Below, in pieces: positions 1 to 7,262 of a DNA stretch of 58,922 bases. The notes beneath the pieces were generated by a model. The model was not told where the DNA came from. It was given only the letters and a program-made list of their open reading frames with translations, and ran no database searches. How positions within the stretch are numbered: position 1 is the first letter of the stretch; the number at the start of each line of letters is the position of its first letter. This DNA is from Hyphomicrobiales bacterium (lineage in GTDB: Bacteria; Pseudomonadota; Alphaproteobacteria; Rhizobiales; Rhizobiaceae), in contig NVRK02000022.1 of assembly GCA_002400845.2 (NCBI GenBank), positions 1 to 58,922 of the forward strand, read 5' to 3'. The position numbers and the translations under genes were made by a program.

Positions 1-309
1 AGATATGGCACATCATGCTCACAAGAACTCACCCATGCCGCTGCAGATTTTTTGCGTGATCTAGGGTATAGTGTTTCAATCAACAAACCTTATGCAGGCG
101 GCTTTATAACCGAACATTACGGACGGCCCGAAAATCAACTTCACGCAATTCAGATAGAAATTAACAGAGCCATATACATGGATGAAGTTCACTTTAAGCA
201 CTCTTCGAATTTTGTTAACTTGCAAAGCGACCTTGCTACCTTTACCTCTCGCCTTGTAAGCATTCCTGAGTATATATTTAACGACGGCTCATCGCTTGCC
301 GCTGAATAA
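1..309 (+). CDS. N-formylglutamate amidohydrolase family protein, C-terminal part
   Basis: The frame is open from the first base of the window to the stop at 307-309, so this is the 3' end of a gene that begins upstream. The family (FGase) hydrolyses N-formylglutamate or related N-acyl amino acids in the cytoplasm. What is seen is the family's C-terminal block: NKPYAGGFITEHYGRP followed by HAIQIEINRAIYMDE, with its conserved Gly, His and Glu residues. A TTG at 52 could be read as a start but it lies inside this conserved domain, so it is not the true one. The gene is followed 46 bases later by a hisN-like gene on the same strand, a pairing I associate with rhizobial genomes. Whether the substrate is truly formylglutamate cannot be told from this fragment. 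Confidence 0.85.
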   Translation, partial: RYGTSCSQELTHAAADFLRDLGYSVSINKPYAGGFITEHYGRPENQLHAIQIEINRAIYMDEVHFKHSSNFVNLQSDLATFTSRLVSIPEYIFNDGSSLAAE

Positions 310-355
310 TCACCCCTCATAACAACGCCCTTTTGCAATTTGGAAAACAGTATCC

Positions 356-1141
356 ATGACACCACAACTTATTGAACAAACACTTTTAATACTTGCCGAT
401 ATTGCAGCAAAAGAAACCATGCCACGCTTTAGAGTGCCTCTAAATGTTACCAATAAATTAGATGAGGGATTTGACCCAGTAACGATGGCAGACAAACAAG
501 CCGAATTTGCAATAAGAGAATATCTCTCAAAACATTTTACAGACCATGGCGTGCTTGGCGAAGAGCAAGAAGCAACAAATTTAGGCGCGCAATATTGTTG
601 GGTAATTGACCCAGTTGATGGCACAAGAGCATTCATCTCTGGCCTACCTGGTTGGGGAACGCTTATTGGCTTGAGCAAAAACGACAAACCAATCGCAGGC
701 ATTATGTGTCAGCCTTTTACGGGCGAACGATACATAGCGACCAGCGAAAAAGATGTTTCATATCTTCTGCATAACGGCAATAAAACGGACCTAAAAACTT
801 CAAGCATTACCGCATTAAAAGATGCGACCGTAATGACAACCGATCCTGATTTATTTAAACCAGATGAATTGGAAATTTTTAATAAAGTAAAAGACGCGAC
901 AATATTAACGCGCTACGGTTACGATTGCTATGCATATGCAATGCTTGCATCAGGCCATATTGATTTGGTGGTTGAAGCAGGGTTAAACTCATATGACATC
1001 TCAGCTTTAATACCAATCGTCGAGCAAGCAGGCGGAATTGTGGTTAATTGGCAAGGTGAATCTGCTGCAAATGGCGGCCAAATTCTCGCCGCCGCAAATA
1101 AAAAAATACTCGATGCGGCAATTACTCTTTTAAATTCATAG
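356..1141 (+). CDS. hisN: Histidinol-phosphatase-like inositol monophosphatase family protein
   Basis: A 261-residue Mg-dependent phosphatase of the inositol monophosphatase superfamily. In alphaproteobacteria members next to an N-formylglutamate amidohydrolase gene are usually histidinol-phosphate phosphatase, the penultimate step of histidine synthesis. Metal-binding motifs are visible: the GEE of VLGEEQEA near residue 69, the core block DPVDGTRAF near residue 87, and YDISALIPIVEQAGG near residue 214, where the last metal-binding aspartate sits. Full length for the family. The start ATG at 356 has only a weak ribosome site. Other members act on inositol phosphate or 3'-phosphoadenosine phosphate, so the substrate is inferred from context. 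A 9-bp inverted repeat lies just downstream. Confidence 0.8.
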   Translation: MTPQLIEQTLLILADIAAKETMPRFRVPLNVTNKLDEGFDPVTMADKQAEFAIREYLSKHFTDHGVLGEEQEATNLGAQYCWVIDPVDGTRAFISGLPGWGTLIGLSKNDKPIAGIMCQPFTGERYIATSEKDVSYLLHNGNKTDLKTSSITALKDATVMTTDPDLFKPDELEIFNKVKDATILTRYGYDCYAYAMLASGHIDLVVEAGLNSYDISALIPIVEQAGGIVVNWQGESAANGGQILAAANKKILDAAITLLNS

Positions 1142-1164
1142 AGTTACACTCTCATCAAACTTCG

Positions 1165-1191
1165 CTCACATTTGCTTGACCTAAATGTGAG
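1165..1191. repeat. Inverted repeat between hisN-like gene and bufferin operon
   Basis: CTCACATTT at 1165-1173 and AAATGTGAG at 1183-1191 are perfect 9-bp arms separated by 9 bases. There is no T-run on either side, so it is a poor intrinsic terminator. It could be a stabilising hairpin for the upstream transcript or an operator for the downstream one. Confidence 0.55.
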
Positions 1192-1230
1192 TAATTCTCC
1201 AGTTTAGTTTATTTCCAATTTATCTGGCTT

Positions 1231-1275
1231 TGTTCGATCTTGAACATGTCGAATGCGAAACTGTTCTCGTTCGAC
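1231..1275 (+). promoter_or_regulatory. Two inverted repeats upstream of the bufferin precursor gene
   Basis: TGTTC-N6-GAACA occupies 1231-1246. Directly after it, GTCGAA at 1248-1253 pairs with TTCGAC at 1270-1275, and the stem can extend inward with two mismatches. Both lie 40-90 bases before the precursor start codon, where an operator or 5' leader structure would sit. No regulator is recognised, so the role is inferred from position. Confidence 0.4.
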
Positions 1276-1317
1276 AAGCCAAATGTGGCTAATAAATTTT
1301 CAACTAGGAGAACCCCC

Positions 1318-1641
1318 ATGTCAAATAAATCAGTAGCTACAGCAGCAATTGTTGCAGGCGCAATTTCAGCAGCACTAACAATGAGCATAGCAGTTCAACC
1401 AGCGCACGCAGCAAAAATTAAATGCTACGGTGTTGCAAAAGCTGGCGCAAACGACTGTGCAGCAGGACCTGGCACAACATGTGCTGGCACAGCAAAAATT
1501 GATTTTCAAAGCAATGCTTGGAAATTTGTTGATGCAAAATCATGTGACGAAGTTGTTATGAAAATGGACGGTAAAACTTTCATGGGCATGGCTGAATCTT
1601 CAGACACAAACCTTCCAGAAAAGATGATGAAAAAAGGATAA
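1318..1641 (+). CDS. bufA: Bufferin-type copper-binding RiPP precursor (DUF2282, BufA1-like)
   Basis: A 107-residue secreted peptide precursor. Residues 1-31 form a signal peptide with a hydrophobic core and cleavage site after AHA, so the mature part starts AKIKC. The mature part has four cysteines at 36, 47, 55 and 76 in the DUF2282 arrangement KCYGVA, NDC, TCAGT and SC. In described bufferins, some of these cysteines are converted to thiooxazole heterocycles by the DUF692 enzyme and the exported peptide sequesters copper. I chose the ATG at 1318 because AGGAG lies about 9 bases upstream; a longer frame from 1240 would add a non-hydrophobic stretch ahead of the signal peptide. It heads a four-gene operon. 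Modification and metal choice are inferred from the family. Confidence 0.9.
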   Translation: MSNKSVATAAIVAGAISAALTMSIAVQPAHAAKIKCYGVAKAGANDCAAGPGTTCAGTAKIDFQSNAWKFVDAKSCDEVVMKMDGKTFMGMAESSDTNLPEKMMKKG

Positions 1642-1692
1642 TTCCAAATAAGAATTAATGCCATTTCAAATCACCAGATCGGGGAGCAACTC

Positions 1693-2616
1693 ATGAACGC
1701 TACAATCCTAACATCACAAATGCCTACTTCCCGATTTAATTCTACAGATCTACCAATCCGCGCCGGCGTTGGCTTGAAAGCAGAACATGTAGATGACATT
1801 CTACAAAGCAGTGCCGATATTGGTTTTTTCGAAATACACGCGGAAAACTATATGGGTGCTGGCGGAATGCCCCACGCTCAACTGACCAAAATTAGAGAGA
1901 AATATCCAATAAGCCTGCATGGTGTTGGCATGTCTATTGGTGGCAGTGGCGATATTGATGCAGAACATCTAGCCAGATTTAAAACTTTGATAGACATTTA
2001 TAATCCAAGCATGGTCTCTGAGCATTTAGCTTGGTCAACGCATCATGATATTTTTTATAACGATCTTTTACCGCTGCCCTATACAGATGAAACACTGGCC
2101 AAAGTCGTTGAACATATCGATCAAGTACAAAGTGTAATTGGACGACAAATTTTAATCGAAAATCCTTCTACCTATGTGACCTTTAAAGAGTCTCATTGGA
2201 GCGAAGTTGATTTCATGGCACAAATTGCAAAACGTTCTGGCTGTGCATTGTTATTCGATGTTAATAATGTGTTCGTTTCGGCAACCAATCATGGCTACAA
2301 ACCAGCAGATTATATAAATGCCTACCCATTGCATTTAGTCAAAGAAATTCACCTTGCTGGCCACGCAACTGACAGCGATGACCATGGCGAGAAATTATTA
2401 ATAGATGCGCATGATCGTGAAGTATGTGAAGATGTTTGGGCGTTGTATAAACTAACACTTTCAAAAACCGGACCCACTCCAAGCCTGATTGAATGGGATA
2501 ATGAAGTTCCAACTTGGGCGACATTAGAATTAGAAGCAAAAAAAGCAGACGCAATTCTTATCAACAGCTACCCAGACTCAAAGAGCGCCTATCACTCACA
2601 AAAAGCAACGGCTTAG
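1693..2616 (+). CDS. bufB: DUF692 multinuclear iron oxidase (MNIO), bufferin-modifying enzyme
   Basis: A 307-residue TIM-barrel enzyme of the DUF692 (MNIO) family, which uses two or three iron ions and oxygen to modify cysteines in RiPP precursors. Family metal-ligand blocks are visible in order: EIHAENYMG near residue 50, SLHGVGMSIGG near 76, SEHLAWS near 115, LIENPSTY near 154, FDVNNVFVSATNHG near 190, EIHLAGHA near 220 and IEWDNEVP near 259. Start ATG at 1693 follows GGGGAG. The gene lies 51 bases after the precursor, which is its expected substrate. It is full length with no missing ligand that I can see. Confidence 0.92.
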   Translation: MNATILTSQMPTSRFNSTDLPIRAGVGLKAEHVDDILQSSADIGFFEIHAENYMGAGGMPHAQLTKIREKYPISLHGVGMSIGGSGDIDAEHLARFKTLIDIYNPSMVSEHLAWSTHHDIFYNDLLPLPYTDETLAKVVEHIDQVQSVIGRQILIENPSTYVTFKESHWSEVDFMAQIAKRSGCALLFDVNNVFVSATNHGYKPADYINAYPLHLVKEIHLAGHATDSDDHGEKLLIDAHDREVCEDVWALYKLTLSKTGPTPSLIEWDNEVPTWATLELEAKKADAILINSYPDSKSAYHSQKATA

Positions 2617-2630
2617 GGTGAGTGATAACC

Positions 2631-3497
2631 ATGATAAGAAATTCGAAAAACATCACCAACTCTAAAGAGGCTGCACCTAACTACATCATTCGTACTTCAC
2701 AATTTTCCAGCGCATTGCTAAACCCAGATTTAGAAACACCAAAAGGTGTTGGTGAAAAAGACGGCACCCCTGCCCCAAAACGTTTTGGGGTCTATCGCAA
2801 CAATGTGGTTGTCAGTTTGATTGAAGCTTTAAAAGCTGCGTACCCTTCAATAGCCAACATAATGGGTGAAAAGAACTTTCAACAAATCGCAAGATTTTAT
2901 GTTAGCGAACATCCACCCCGATCAGCAATGATGCAAATTTTTGGCAGTGAGTTTCCTCAATTTATTGAAAATCTACCACCTTTAAAAAACGCACCTTTTT
3001 TAGTTGATGTGGCAAGGGCCGAAAAAGCATGGCTCAAGGCATATCATACGCATGATGCAAAACCGCTAAATCTTGAAACTTTAAGAAAATTCTCGCCTGA
3101 AGAAACCATGCAATTGACCTTTACCACTCACCCTGCCAGCCATTTGATAAAGTCAAAATACCCAGTTAATGACCTATTTGATTTTAGAAATGAAAAACCA
3201 GAAAATGGTGTGGACATGCAAATGTCGCAACATTTATTAATCACCCGTCCACATCTAAGTGTCTTCACAACAGCGCTTAATAATACCTATGCCAATTTCT
3301 TCGATTTAATTTTACGTGGAGAAACATTGGGCAATGCGATTGGCACATCTTTAAAAATGAGTGATGAATTTGATGCAGGCCAAGCCATCTCATTATTAAT
3401 ACAAACTGGCGCAGTCACTTCAACCAAGGTCAATACTAACTTGGACACAAAGGTGCATACGAAAACCCAAATACAAAATAACTTTAAGCACACTTAG
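2631..3497 (+). CDS. bufC: DUF2063 (HvfC/BufC-like) MNIO partner protein
   Basis: A 288-residue protein whose N-terminal half matches the DUF2063 / HvfC-BufC family: FSSALLNPD near residue 20, then RFGVYRNNVVVSLIEALKAAYP and the FYVSEHPPRSAMMQIFG block. These proteins pair with DUF692 enzymes and are thought to present the precursor peptide. It starts 14 bases after the bufB stop. GTG at 2622 is an alternative in-frame start; I prefer ATG at 2631 because GGTGA is better spaced for it. The C-terminus ends in a Thr/Asn/Lys-rich tail of about 25 residues that looks unstructured. Confidence 0.85.
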   Translation: MIRNSKNITNSKEAAPNYIIRTSQFSSALLNPDLETPKGVGEKDGTPAPKRFGVYRNNVVVSLIEALKAAYPSIANIMGEKNFQQIARFYVSEHPPRSAMMQIFGSEFPQFIENLPPLKNAPFLVDVARAEKAWLKAYHTHDAKPLNLETLRKFSPEETMQLTFTTHPASHLIKSKYPVNDLFDFRNEKPENGVDMQMSQHLLITRPHLSVFTTALNNTYANFFDLILRGETLGNAIGTSLKMSDEFDAGQAISLLIQTGAVTSTKVNTNLDTKVHTKTQIQNNFKHT

Positions 3498-3516
3498 AGT
3501 AAATGGAGAAAATATA

Positions 3517-4092
3517 ATGGCACTTATAATTTTACTTAAAGGCCTACACTGCGCCTTTTTTTACAAGCTTGCTTCACTGACTAATGGATGGTTTTTGAGT
3601 ACAGCCGCGCGTTTTAGCTTTCTTGCTGTAATTTATTTTTACTACATCAATTCTGCTAACACTAAGGTTGGGGAAGGCTTTTTAGGATTCTTCGAAGTTC
3701 AATTTGGTGCTTACATACAAATCCTGTCTGAAGCAGGCATGGTCGCATACGACTTTGAAATTGCCAATGTGCCCTTCTTGCAAAAATGCATCGTCTATTT
3801 CGGCACTTACTCTGAATTCATTTTACCAACGCTCATTGTTATAGGATTGCTTACCCGCCTTGCATCTCTTGGCATGATTGGATTTATCATCGTACAAAGC
3901 ATCGTTGATATCACCGCTCATGGCGCAGACGAATCTACTATTGGCGCATGGTTCGATCGAGATTCTGCATCAGTCATTTTAGATCAACGCACACTATGGG
4001 TTTTTATCCTGATGGTTCTTGTCCTCAAAGGACCAGGCTTTTTATCGCTCGATAAAGCGTTAGCTAAGTGGTGGCATAAAAGAGCCGTATAA
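3517..4092 (+). CDS. DoxX-family membrane protein of the bufferin operon
   Basis: A 191-residue inner-membrane protein with about four hydrophobic segments (near residues 27-45, 60-80, 96-125 and 152-170). It fits the DoxX family, which is often the fourth gene in DUF692-DUF2063 operons (called HvfD in some species). A likely job is electron supply or redox support for the iron oxidase, but this is not established for this protein. Start ATG at 3517 follows GGAG, 19 bases after bufC. The terminator at 4114 follows the stop codon. Confidence 0.78.
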   Translation: MALIILLKGLHCAFFYKLASLTNGWFLSTAARFSFLAVIYFYYINSANTKVGEGFLGFFEVQFGAYIQILSEAGMVAYDFEIANVPFLQKCIVYFGTYSEFILPTLIVIGLLTRLASLGMIGFIIVQSIVDITAHGADESTIGAWFDRDSASVILDQRTLWVFILMVLVLKGPGFLSLDKALAKWWHKRAV

Positions 4093-4113
4093 ATACCGCC
4101 TCATAAATACAAA

Positions 4114-4147
4114 AGGCGCCCTTTATTTTAAAAGAGCGCCTGTTTTT
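4114..4147 (+). terminator. Intrinsic terminator of the bufferin operon
   Basis: AGGCGC at 4114-4119 pairs with GCGCCT at 4136-4141, with CTTT/AAAG able to extend the stem, followed by GTTTTTG. It ends the four-gene operon and lies between it and the convergent Hsp20 gene. Confidence 0.8.
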
Positions 4148-4178
4148 GTGTTCAGTTAAAACGGGAGGCGTTGTTTAA

Positions 4179-4637
4179 CTAAGCAGCAAGTTTCTTAACT
4201 TTAGCAACTTTAGATTTTCCAATCGCAATTTGCCGCGGCTTCATCGCATCAGGGATTTCCCGAACCAATTCGATATGCAAAAGGCCATTTTCAAGATTGG
4301 CATTTTTAACTTCTACATGATCGGCGAGTTGAAAACGACGCTCGAAGGTTCGCCCTGCGATACCTCTAAACAAAAAATCAGCTTCGTTATTCTTGTCTTC
4401 TTCGCCCTTATCACCTGTAACAGTTAGCGTATTTTCTTTAGATTCAATCGAAAGATCATCTTCACTAAAGCCTGCAATCGCCATAGAAATTCTAAAGGCA
4501 TTATCGCCCGTTTTTTCTATATTATAGGGTGGATAAGATGCGGCCTGTTCTGGTGGCGCAATGTTATCTAGCAGTGAAAAAAGTCGATCAAAACCAACGG
4601 TTGAACGGTGTAGGGGTGCAAAATCGATATGACGCAT
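4179..4637 (-). CDS. ibpA: Small heat-shock protein, Hsp20/IbpA family
   Basis: A 152-residue ATP-independent holdase that binds unfolding proteins and passes them to DnaK and ClpB. It begins MRHIDFAPLHRSTVGFDRLF, the N-terminal arm typical of class A alphaproteobacterial Hsp20 proteins. The alpha-crystallin domain spans about residues 36-130, with AFRISMAIAGF and the GLLHIEL block near residue 118. The start at 4637 is preceded by AAGGAGGA, a very strong ribosome site, which fits with the leader masking it at normal temperature. An RpoH-like promoter lies about 115 bases upstream. Confidence 0.93.
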   Translation of the reverse strand: MRHIDFAPLHRSTVGFDRLFSLLDNIAPPEQAASYPPYNIEKTGDNAFRISMAIAGFSEDDLSIESKENTLTVTGDKGEEDKNNEADFLFRGIAGRTFERRFQLADHVEVKNANLENGLLHIELVREIPDAMKPRQIAIGKSKVAKVKKLAA

Positions 4638-4746
4638 AATTATAGTCCTCCTTAAAGCGACTGTGTAGCGTGTCTATAAAACCATCTTTCCAAAATAGGC
4701 AAAGATAGCGGTTTGTGTGAACCCTCAAAACTAAACGGCATTCACA
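4638..4746 (-). promoter_or_regulatory. Candidate ROSE-type RNA thermometer in the hsp20 leader
   Basis: The predicted 5' leader is about 110 bases, in the usual range for ROSE elements. Just before the start codon, TCGCT at about 4663-4659 is followed three bases later by AAGGAGGA. This matches the ROSE motif U(U/C)GCU that pairs with the ribosome site through a G-G mismatch and melts on heating. The motif and the gene family are seen; the fold of the whole leader was not computed. Confidence 0.65.
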
Positions 4747-4752
4747 ATAACT

Positions 4753-4781
4753 ATGTGGGAAGGGCAAAATCAAATTACAAG
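4753..4781 (-). promoter_or_regulatory. Candidate RpoH (sigma-32) promoter for hsp20
   Basis: On the minus strand CTTGTA (4781-4776) is followed after 16 bases by CCCACAT (4759-4753). This resembles the alphaproteobacterial RpoH pattern CTTGAA-N16-18-CCCATNT. The implied start of transcription is near 4746. Confidence 0.55.
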
Positions 4782-4939
4782 TACTGCCCAATATTTTGCG
4801 AAACGTGCAGCGAGCGAAAGTAAACTTCTTATTGTTTTTCTCTCCTTTAAACTCAAGCGAAAAGTGTTGCGCAATACGCCTTCAATCTCTAAAACCCTTT
4901 AAAATGTATTTTTCAAATCAACCTCAAGCGAAGCACACA

Positions 4940-5974
4940 ATGGAACTTGTTCAAATCGACGAAAATCCGATGCCAAAAGATGCAATCATCGGCATGTGCG
5001 AAACAAACGATGGGGTAAAACTACGCCATGCTGTTTGGAGAAACAAAAAATCTCCAACAAAAGGAACTGTTCTTTTACTAGGTGGAAGAACCGAATATAT
5101 TGAAAAAAACTATGAAACCATCATTGATCTTTTAGATAAAGGTTTTGATGTTTTAGCTTTTGATTGGCGTGGTCAAGGTGGATCATCGCGGTTAGTTGCC
5201 AATAAAAAATTAGGTTTTGTCGATAATTTCAGCCATTATGTAACCGACATCGAGACAATTTTTTCAAATGTTGCACTCCCAGACTGCCGCGCGCCCTATT
5301 TTATATTAGGCCATTCAACAGGTTCTTTAGTCGCCCTTTTAGCGGCACCAATAATAGGTCCCCATATTCAACGCATGGTATTAGGTTCGCCAATGTTAGG
5401 ATTAATTGGCCTGCCCTTTTCTCAAACAATTGTAAAATACATCACAGCAACACTCCACGTAATTGGACTTGGTAGAATTTTTGTATCTGGTGGGCCAAAC
5501 CCACAAGCGAGCAGAATATTTGAAAAGAACAAGCTGACATCAAGTAAAATAAAATTTTTGCAAATCAAAAAGTTTGCTGAAAAATTTCCAAACCTAACAA
5601 TAGGTGGACCAAGTGTCTCTTGGGTGTTTTCTGCTATTAGAGCCATTGAAGAAGTGAACGATCAAGATTTCGCAGCCAAAGTAACTGTACCAACATTGCT
5701 AATTTGCGCAGGCAATGAACAAGTTGTCGATAATAATGTTGCAGAACACTTTGGCAGAAGATTACGTTCCGGAAAAACACTCACAATCACAGGTGCAAAA
5801 CACGAAATTCTACAAGAGAGAGATATTTACCGCGAACAATTTTTAGCAGCATTTTATGCTTTTGTGCCAGGCGGCGATAAAAAAGAAAAATCAAACGACG
5901 CGATCAAGACAGCCCCTAACGAGACCATCCCTAACGAAATCAGCCCTAACGAAATAAAAGCCGAAAACGCCTAA
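4940..5974 (+). CDS. Alpha/beta hydrolase, lysophospholipase (PldB-like)
   Basis: A 344-residue alpha/beta hydrolase of the monoglyceride lipase / lysophospholipase type (COG2267). Visible features: the oxyanion region GRTEYIEKNYE, the VLAFDWRGQGGSSR block, and the nucleophile elbow GHSTGS. The late residues include NEQVVDN and the GAKHEIL block, which holds the catalytic His. The ATG at 4940 gives the usual family start ahead of ENPMPKDAI; the frame stays open to 4796, and ATG 4904 is an alternative. The C-terminus ends in a low-complexity tail with the motif PNE repeated three times. Its last four bases overlap the convergent ltaE gene. The natural lipid substrate is unknown. Confidence 0.8.
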   Translation: MELVQIDENPMPKDAIIGMCETNDGVKLRHAVWRNKKSPTKGTVLLLGGRTEYIEKNYETIIDLLDKGFDVLAFDWRGQGGSSRLVANKKLGFVDNFSHYVTDIETIFSNVALPDCRAPYFILGHSTGSLVALLAAPIIGPHIQRMVLGSPMLGLIGLPFSQTIVKYITATLHVIGLGRIFVSGGPNPQASRIFEKNKLTSSKIKFLQIKKFAEKFPNLTIGGPSVSWVFSAIRAIEEVNDQDFAAKVTVPTLLICAGNEQVVDNNVAEHFGRRLRSGKTLTITGAKHEILQERDIYREQFLAAFYAFVPGGDKKEKSNDAIKTAPNETIPNEISPNEIKAENA

Positions 5975-7038
5975 TCTGCATTTAGAATATTAATCAATTT
6001 GTTGATGTCTTCTGGCGTAGTTTGAAAGCTGGTGACAAAACGATATAATTGCTTTCCACTGGAAACTAATGTTGAAAGCTCGCTGGAATGAGATCTAGGC
6101 AAAGGCCACTCATAGAATACAGCCCCATTTTCGCGTAATTTCAAAGCCTTAGCAGGCGACATAACTACAAACACCTCGTTAGATTGAGGCACATAGGCTA
6201 AATCAGCAAAACTAGAATTTTCAAATCCATTAGATAGCTTTTGCGCCATTAAATTTGAATGCGTTGCTAAGTCGAGCCAAAGATCATCTTCAAAATATGC
6301 ATCAAATTGAGCCGCAACAAATCTGCTCTTAGAAAATAACTGCCCTGCACGTTTGCGCATATAAGATATTTCTTGGGCCTTTTCTTTATCAAAGCATATT
6401 AACGCTTCAGCACACCAACATCCATTTTTTGTGCCACCAAACGAAACATAGTCCACCCCAGAGCGCCATGTCATTTGGGCTGGGGTTACATTACTAAAAG
6501 CAATTGCATTTGCAAATCTAGCACCGTCCATATGCAGTGGCACATTATGTTGATGACAAATGTCAGCCAAAGCAGAGATTTCATCTACCGTATATAAAGT
6601 GCCAAGTTCAGTTGCTTGGGTAATAGTAGTTGCCATAAGCCGCCCATGATGAACATTTTCAGGCGCTAAATCGCTCATAATTGTAGATAAAGTATTGATT
6701 GATATTTTACCGCCGTCCCCAGCAACAGGCGTTAATCTGCAACCGCCTGTAAAAAATTCTGGCGCGCCACATTCGTCTTCAATGACATGCGCATCTTCAT
6801 GACAAATCGCAATACCGCCAGCTTTTGCTGAAGCTGATAAGGCAAGAGCGTTAGCAGCAGTGCCTGTTGAAACAAAAAATACATGAACATCCGTTTCAAA
6901 AATTTCGGAAAACTTAGCTTCCACCTTTTTATCCAGATCACTGGCACCATAAGAGCCAGCAAAACCAGAACTATGCTTTAAAAGGCTATCTGAAATTTTT
7001 TGATGCGCTCCAGCAGCATTGTCACTCGCAAAATACAA
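5971..7038 (-). CDS. ltaE: Low-specificity L-threonine aldolase
   Basis: A 355-residue PLP enzyme that cleaves L-threonine or allo-threonine to glycine and acetaldehyde. It starts with the family motif FASDNAAGAH. It has the cofactor phosphate loop STGTAANALAL near residue 57, the HMDGARFANA aspartate block near residue 173, and the PLP lysine in SFGGTKNG near residue 203. The only start that gives the conserved N-terminus is TTG at 7038, preceded by GGAG seven bases upstream; no ATG fits. The gene is led by a structured RNA with an intrinsic terminator 75 bases before this TTG, suggesting attenuation. It converges with the hydrolase gene and overlaps it by four bases. Confidence 0.9.
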   Translation of the reverse strand: MYFASDNAAGAHQKISDSLLKHSSGFAGSYGASDLDKKVEAKFSEIFETDVHVFFVSTGTAANALALSASAKAGGIAICHEDAHVIEDECGAPEFFTGGCRLTPVAGDGGKISINTLSTIMSDLAPENVHHGRLMATTITQATELGTLYTVDEISALADICHQHNVPLHMDGARFANAIAFSNVTPAQMTWRSGVDYVSFGGTKNGCWCAEALICFDKEKAQEISYMRKRAGQLFSKSRFVAAQFDAYFEDDLWLDLATHSNLMAQKLSNGFENSSFADLAYVPQSNEVFVVMSPAKALKLRENGAVFYEWPLPRSHSSELSTLVSSGKQLYRFVTSFQTTPEDINKLINILNAD

Positions 7039-7112
7039 AACACAACTCCAAGCCTACATTCGACGATAAAATTAAGTATCAGCATATTACTACAATATAA
7101 AAGTCTTGGAGA

Positions 7113-7147
7113 AAATAAAAACCCGGTTCCACCGAGGTGGAACAGGG
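7113..7147 (-). terminator. Intrinsic terminator in the ltaE leader
   Basis: GTTCCACC (7143-7136 in minus sense as rev-comp of GGTGGAAC) pairs with GGTGGAAC over 8 bp, with an outer CCC/GGG clamp, and is followed on the minus strand by TTTTTATTTT. No T-run exists in the plus direction, which fixes the strand. Confidence 0.85.
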
Positions 7148-7262
7148 CCATTAGAGCCAGATCACTTTCTAAGAAGGTTTACCTACCGGTGCAACGGTCT
7201 GGGGGCGACAGAAAGTCGTCGTGCAGAAAAACCACCTTGAGACTGGACTCCAATCTCGAGAA
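7113..7262 (-). ncRNA. Structured leader RNA or small RNA upstream of ltaE
   Basis: This is a gene-free but strongly structured stretch that reads on the minus strand. From its 5' side: a hairpin at 7257-7239 with 8-bp arms; a stem CCAGA/TCTGG (7202-7198 with 7161-7157); ACTTTCT/AGAAAGT (7216-7210 with 7170-7164), which interleaves with that stem as a pseudoknot would; and an intrinsic terminator at 7147-7113. It ends 75 bases before ltaE. It may be a riboswitch, an attenuator or an independent small RNA. It matches no RNA family I recognise (not SRP, 6S, tmRNA, RNase P, TPP or cobalamin). Confidence 0.6.

Noticed and set aside
1240-1317. Longer start for the bufferin precursor
   Set aside because: It adds 26 residues before a proper signal peptide and lacks a ribosome site, while ATG 1318 has AGGAG.
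4796-4939. Longer N-terminus of the lysophospholipase-like protein
   Set aside because: It would run through the divergent hsp20 promoter region and adds residues without family similarity.
7122-7262. Known housekeeping RNA (SRP, 6S, tmRNA, RNase P) on either strand
   Set aside because: Diagnostic motifs such as GGAAGGAAGCAGCC or the RNase P core were not found.
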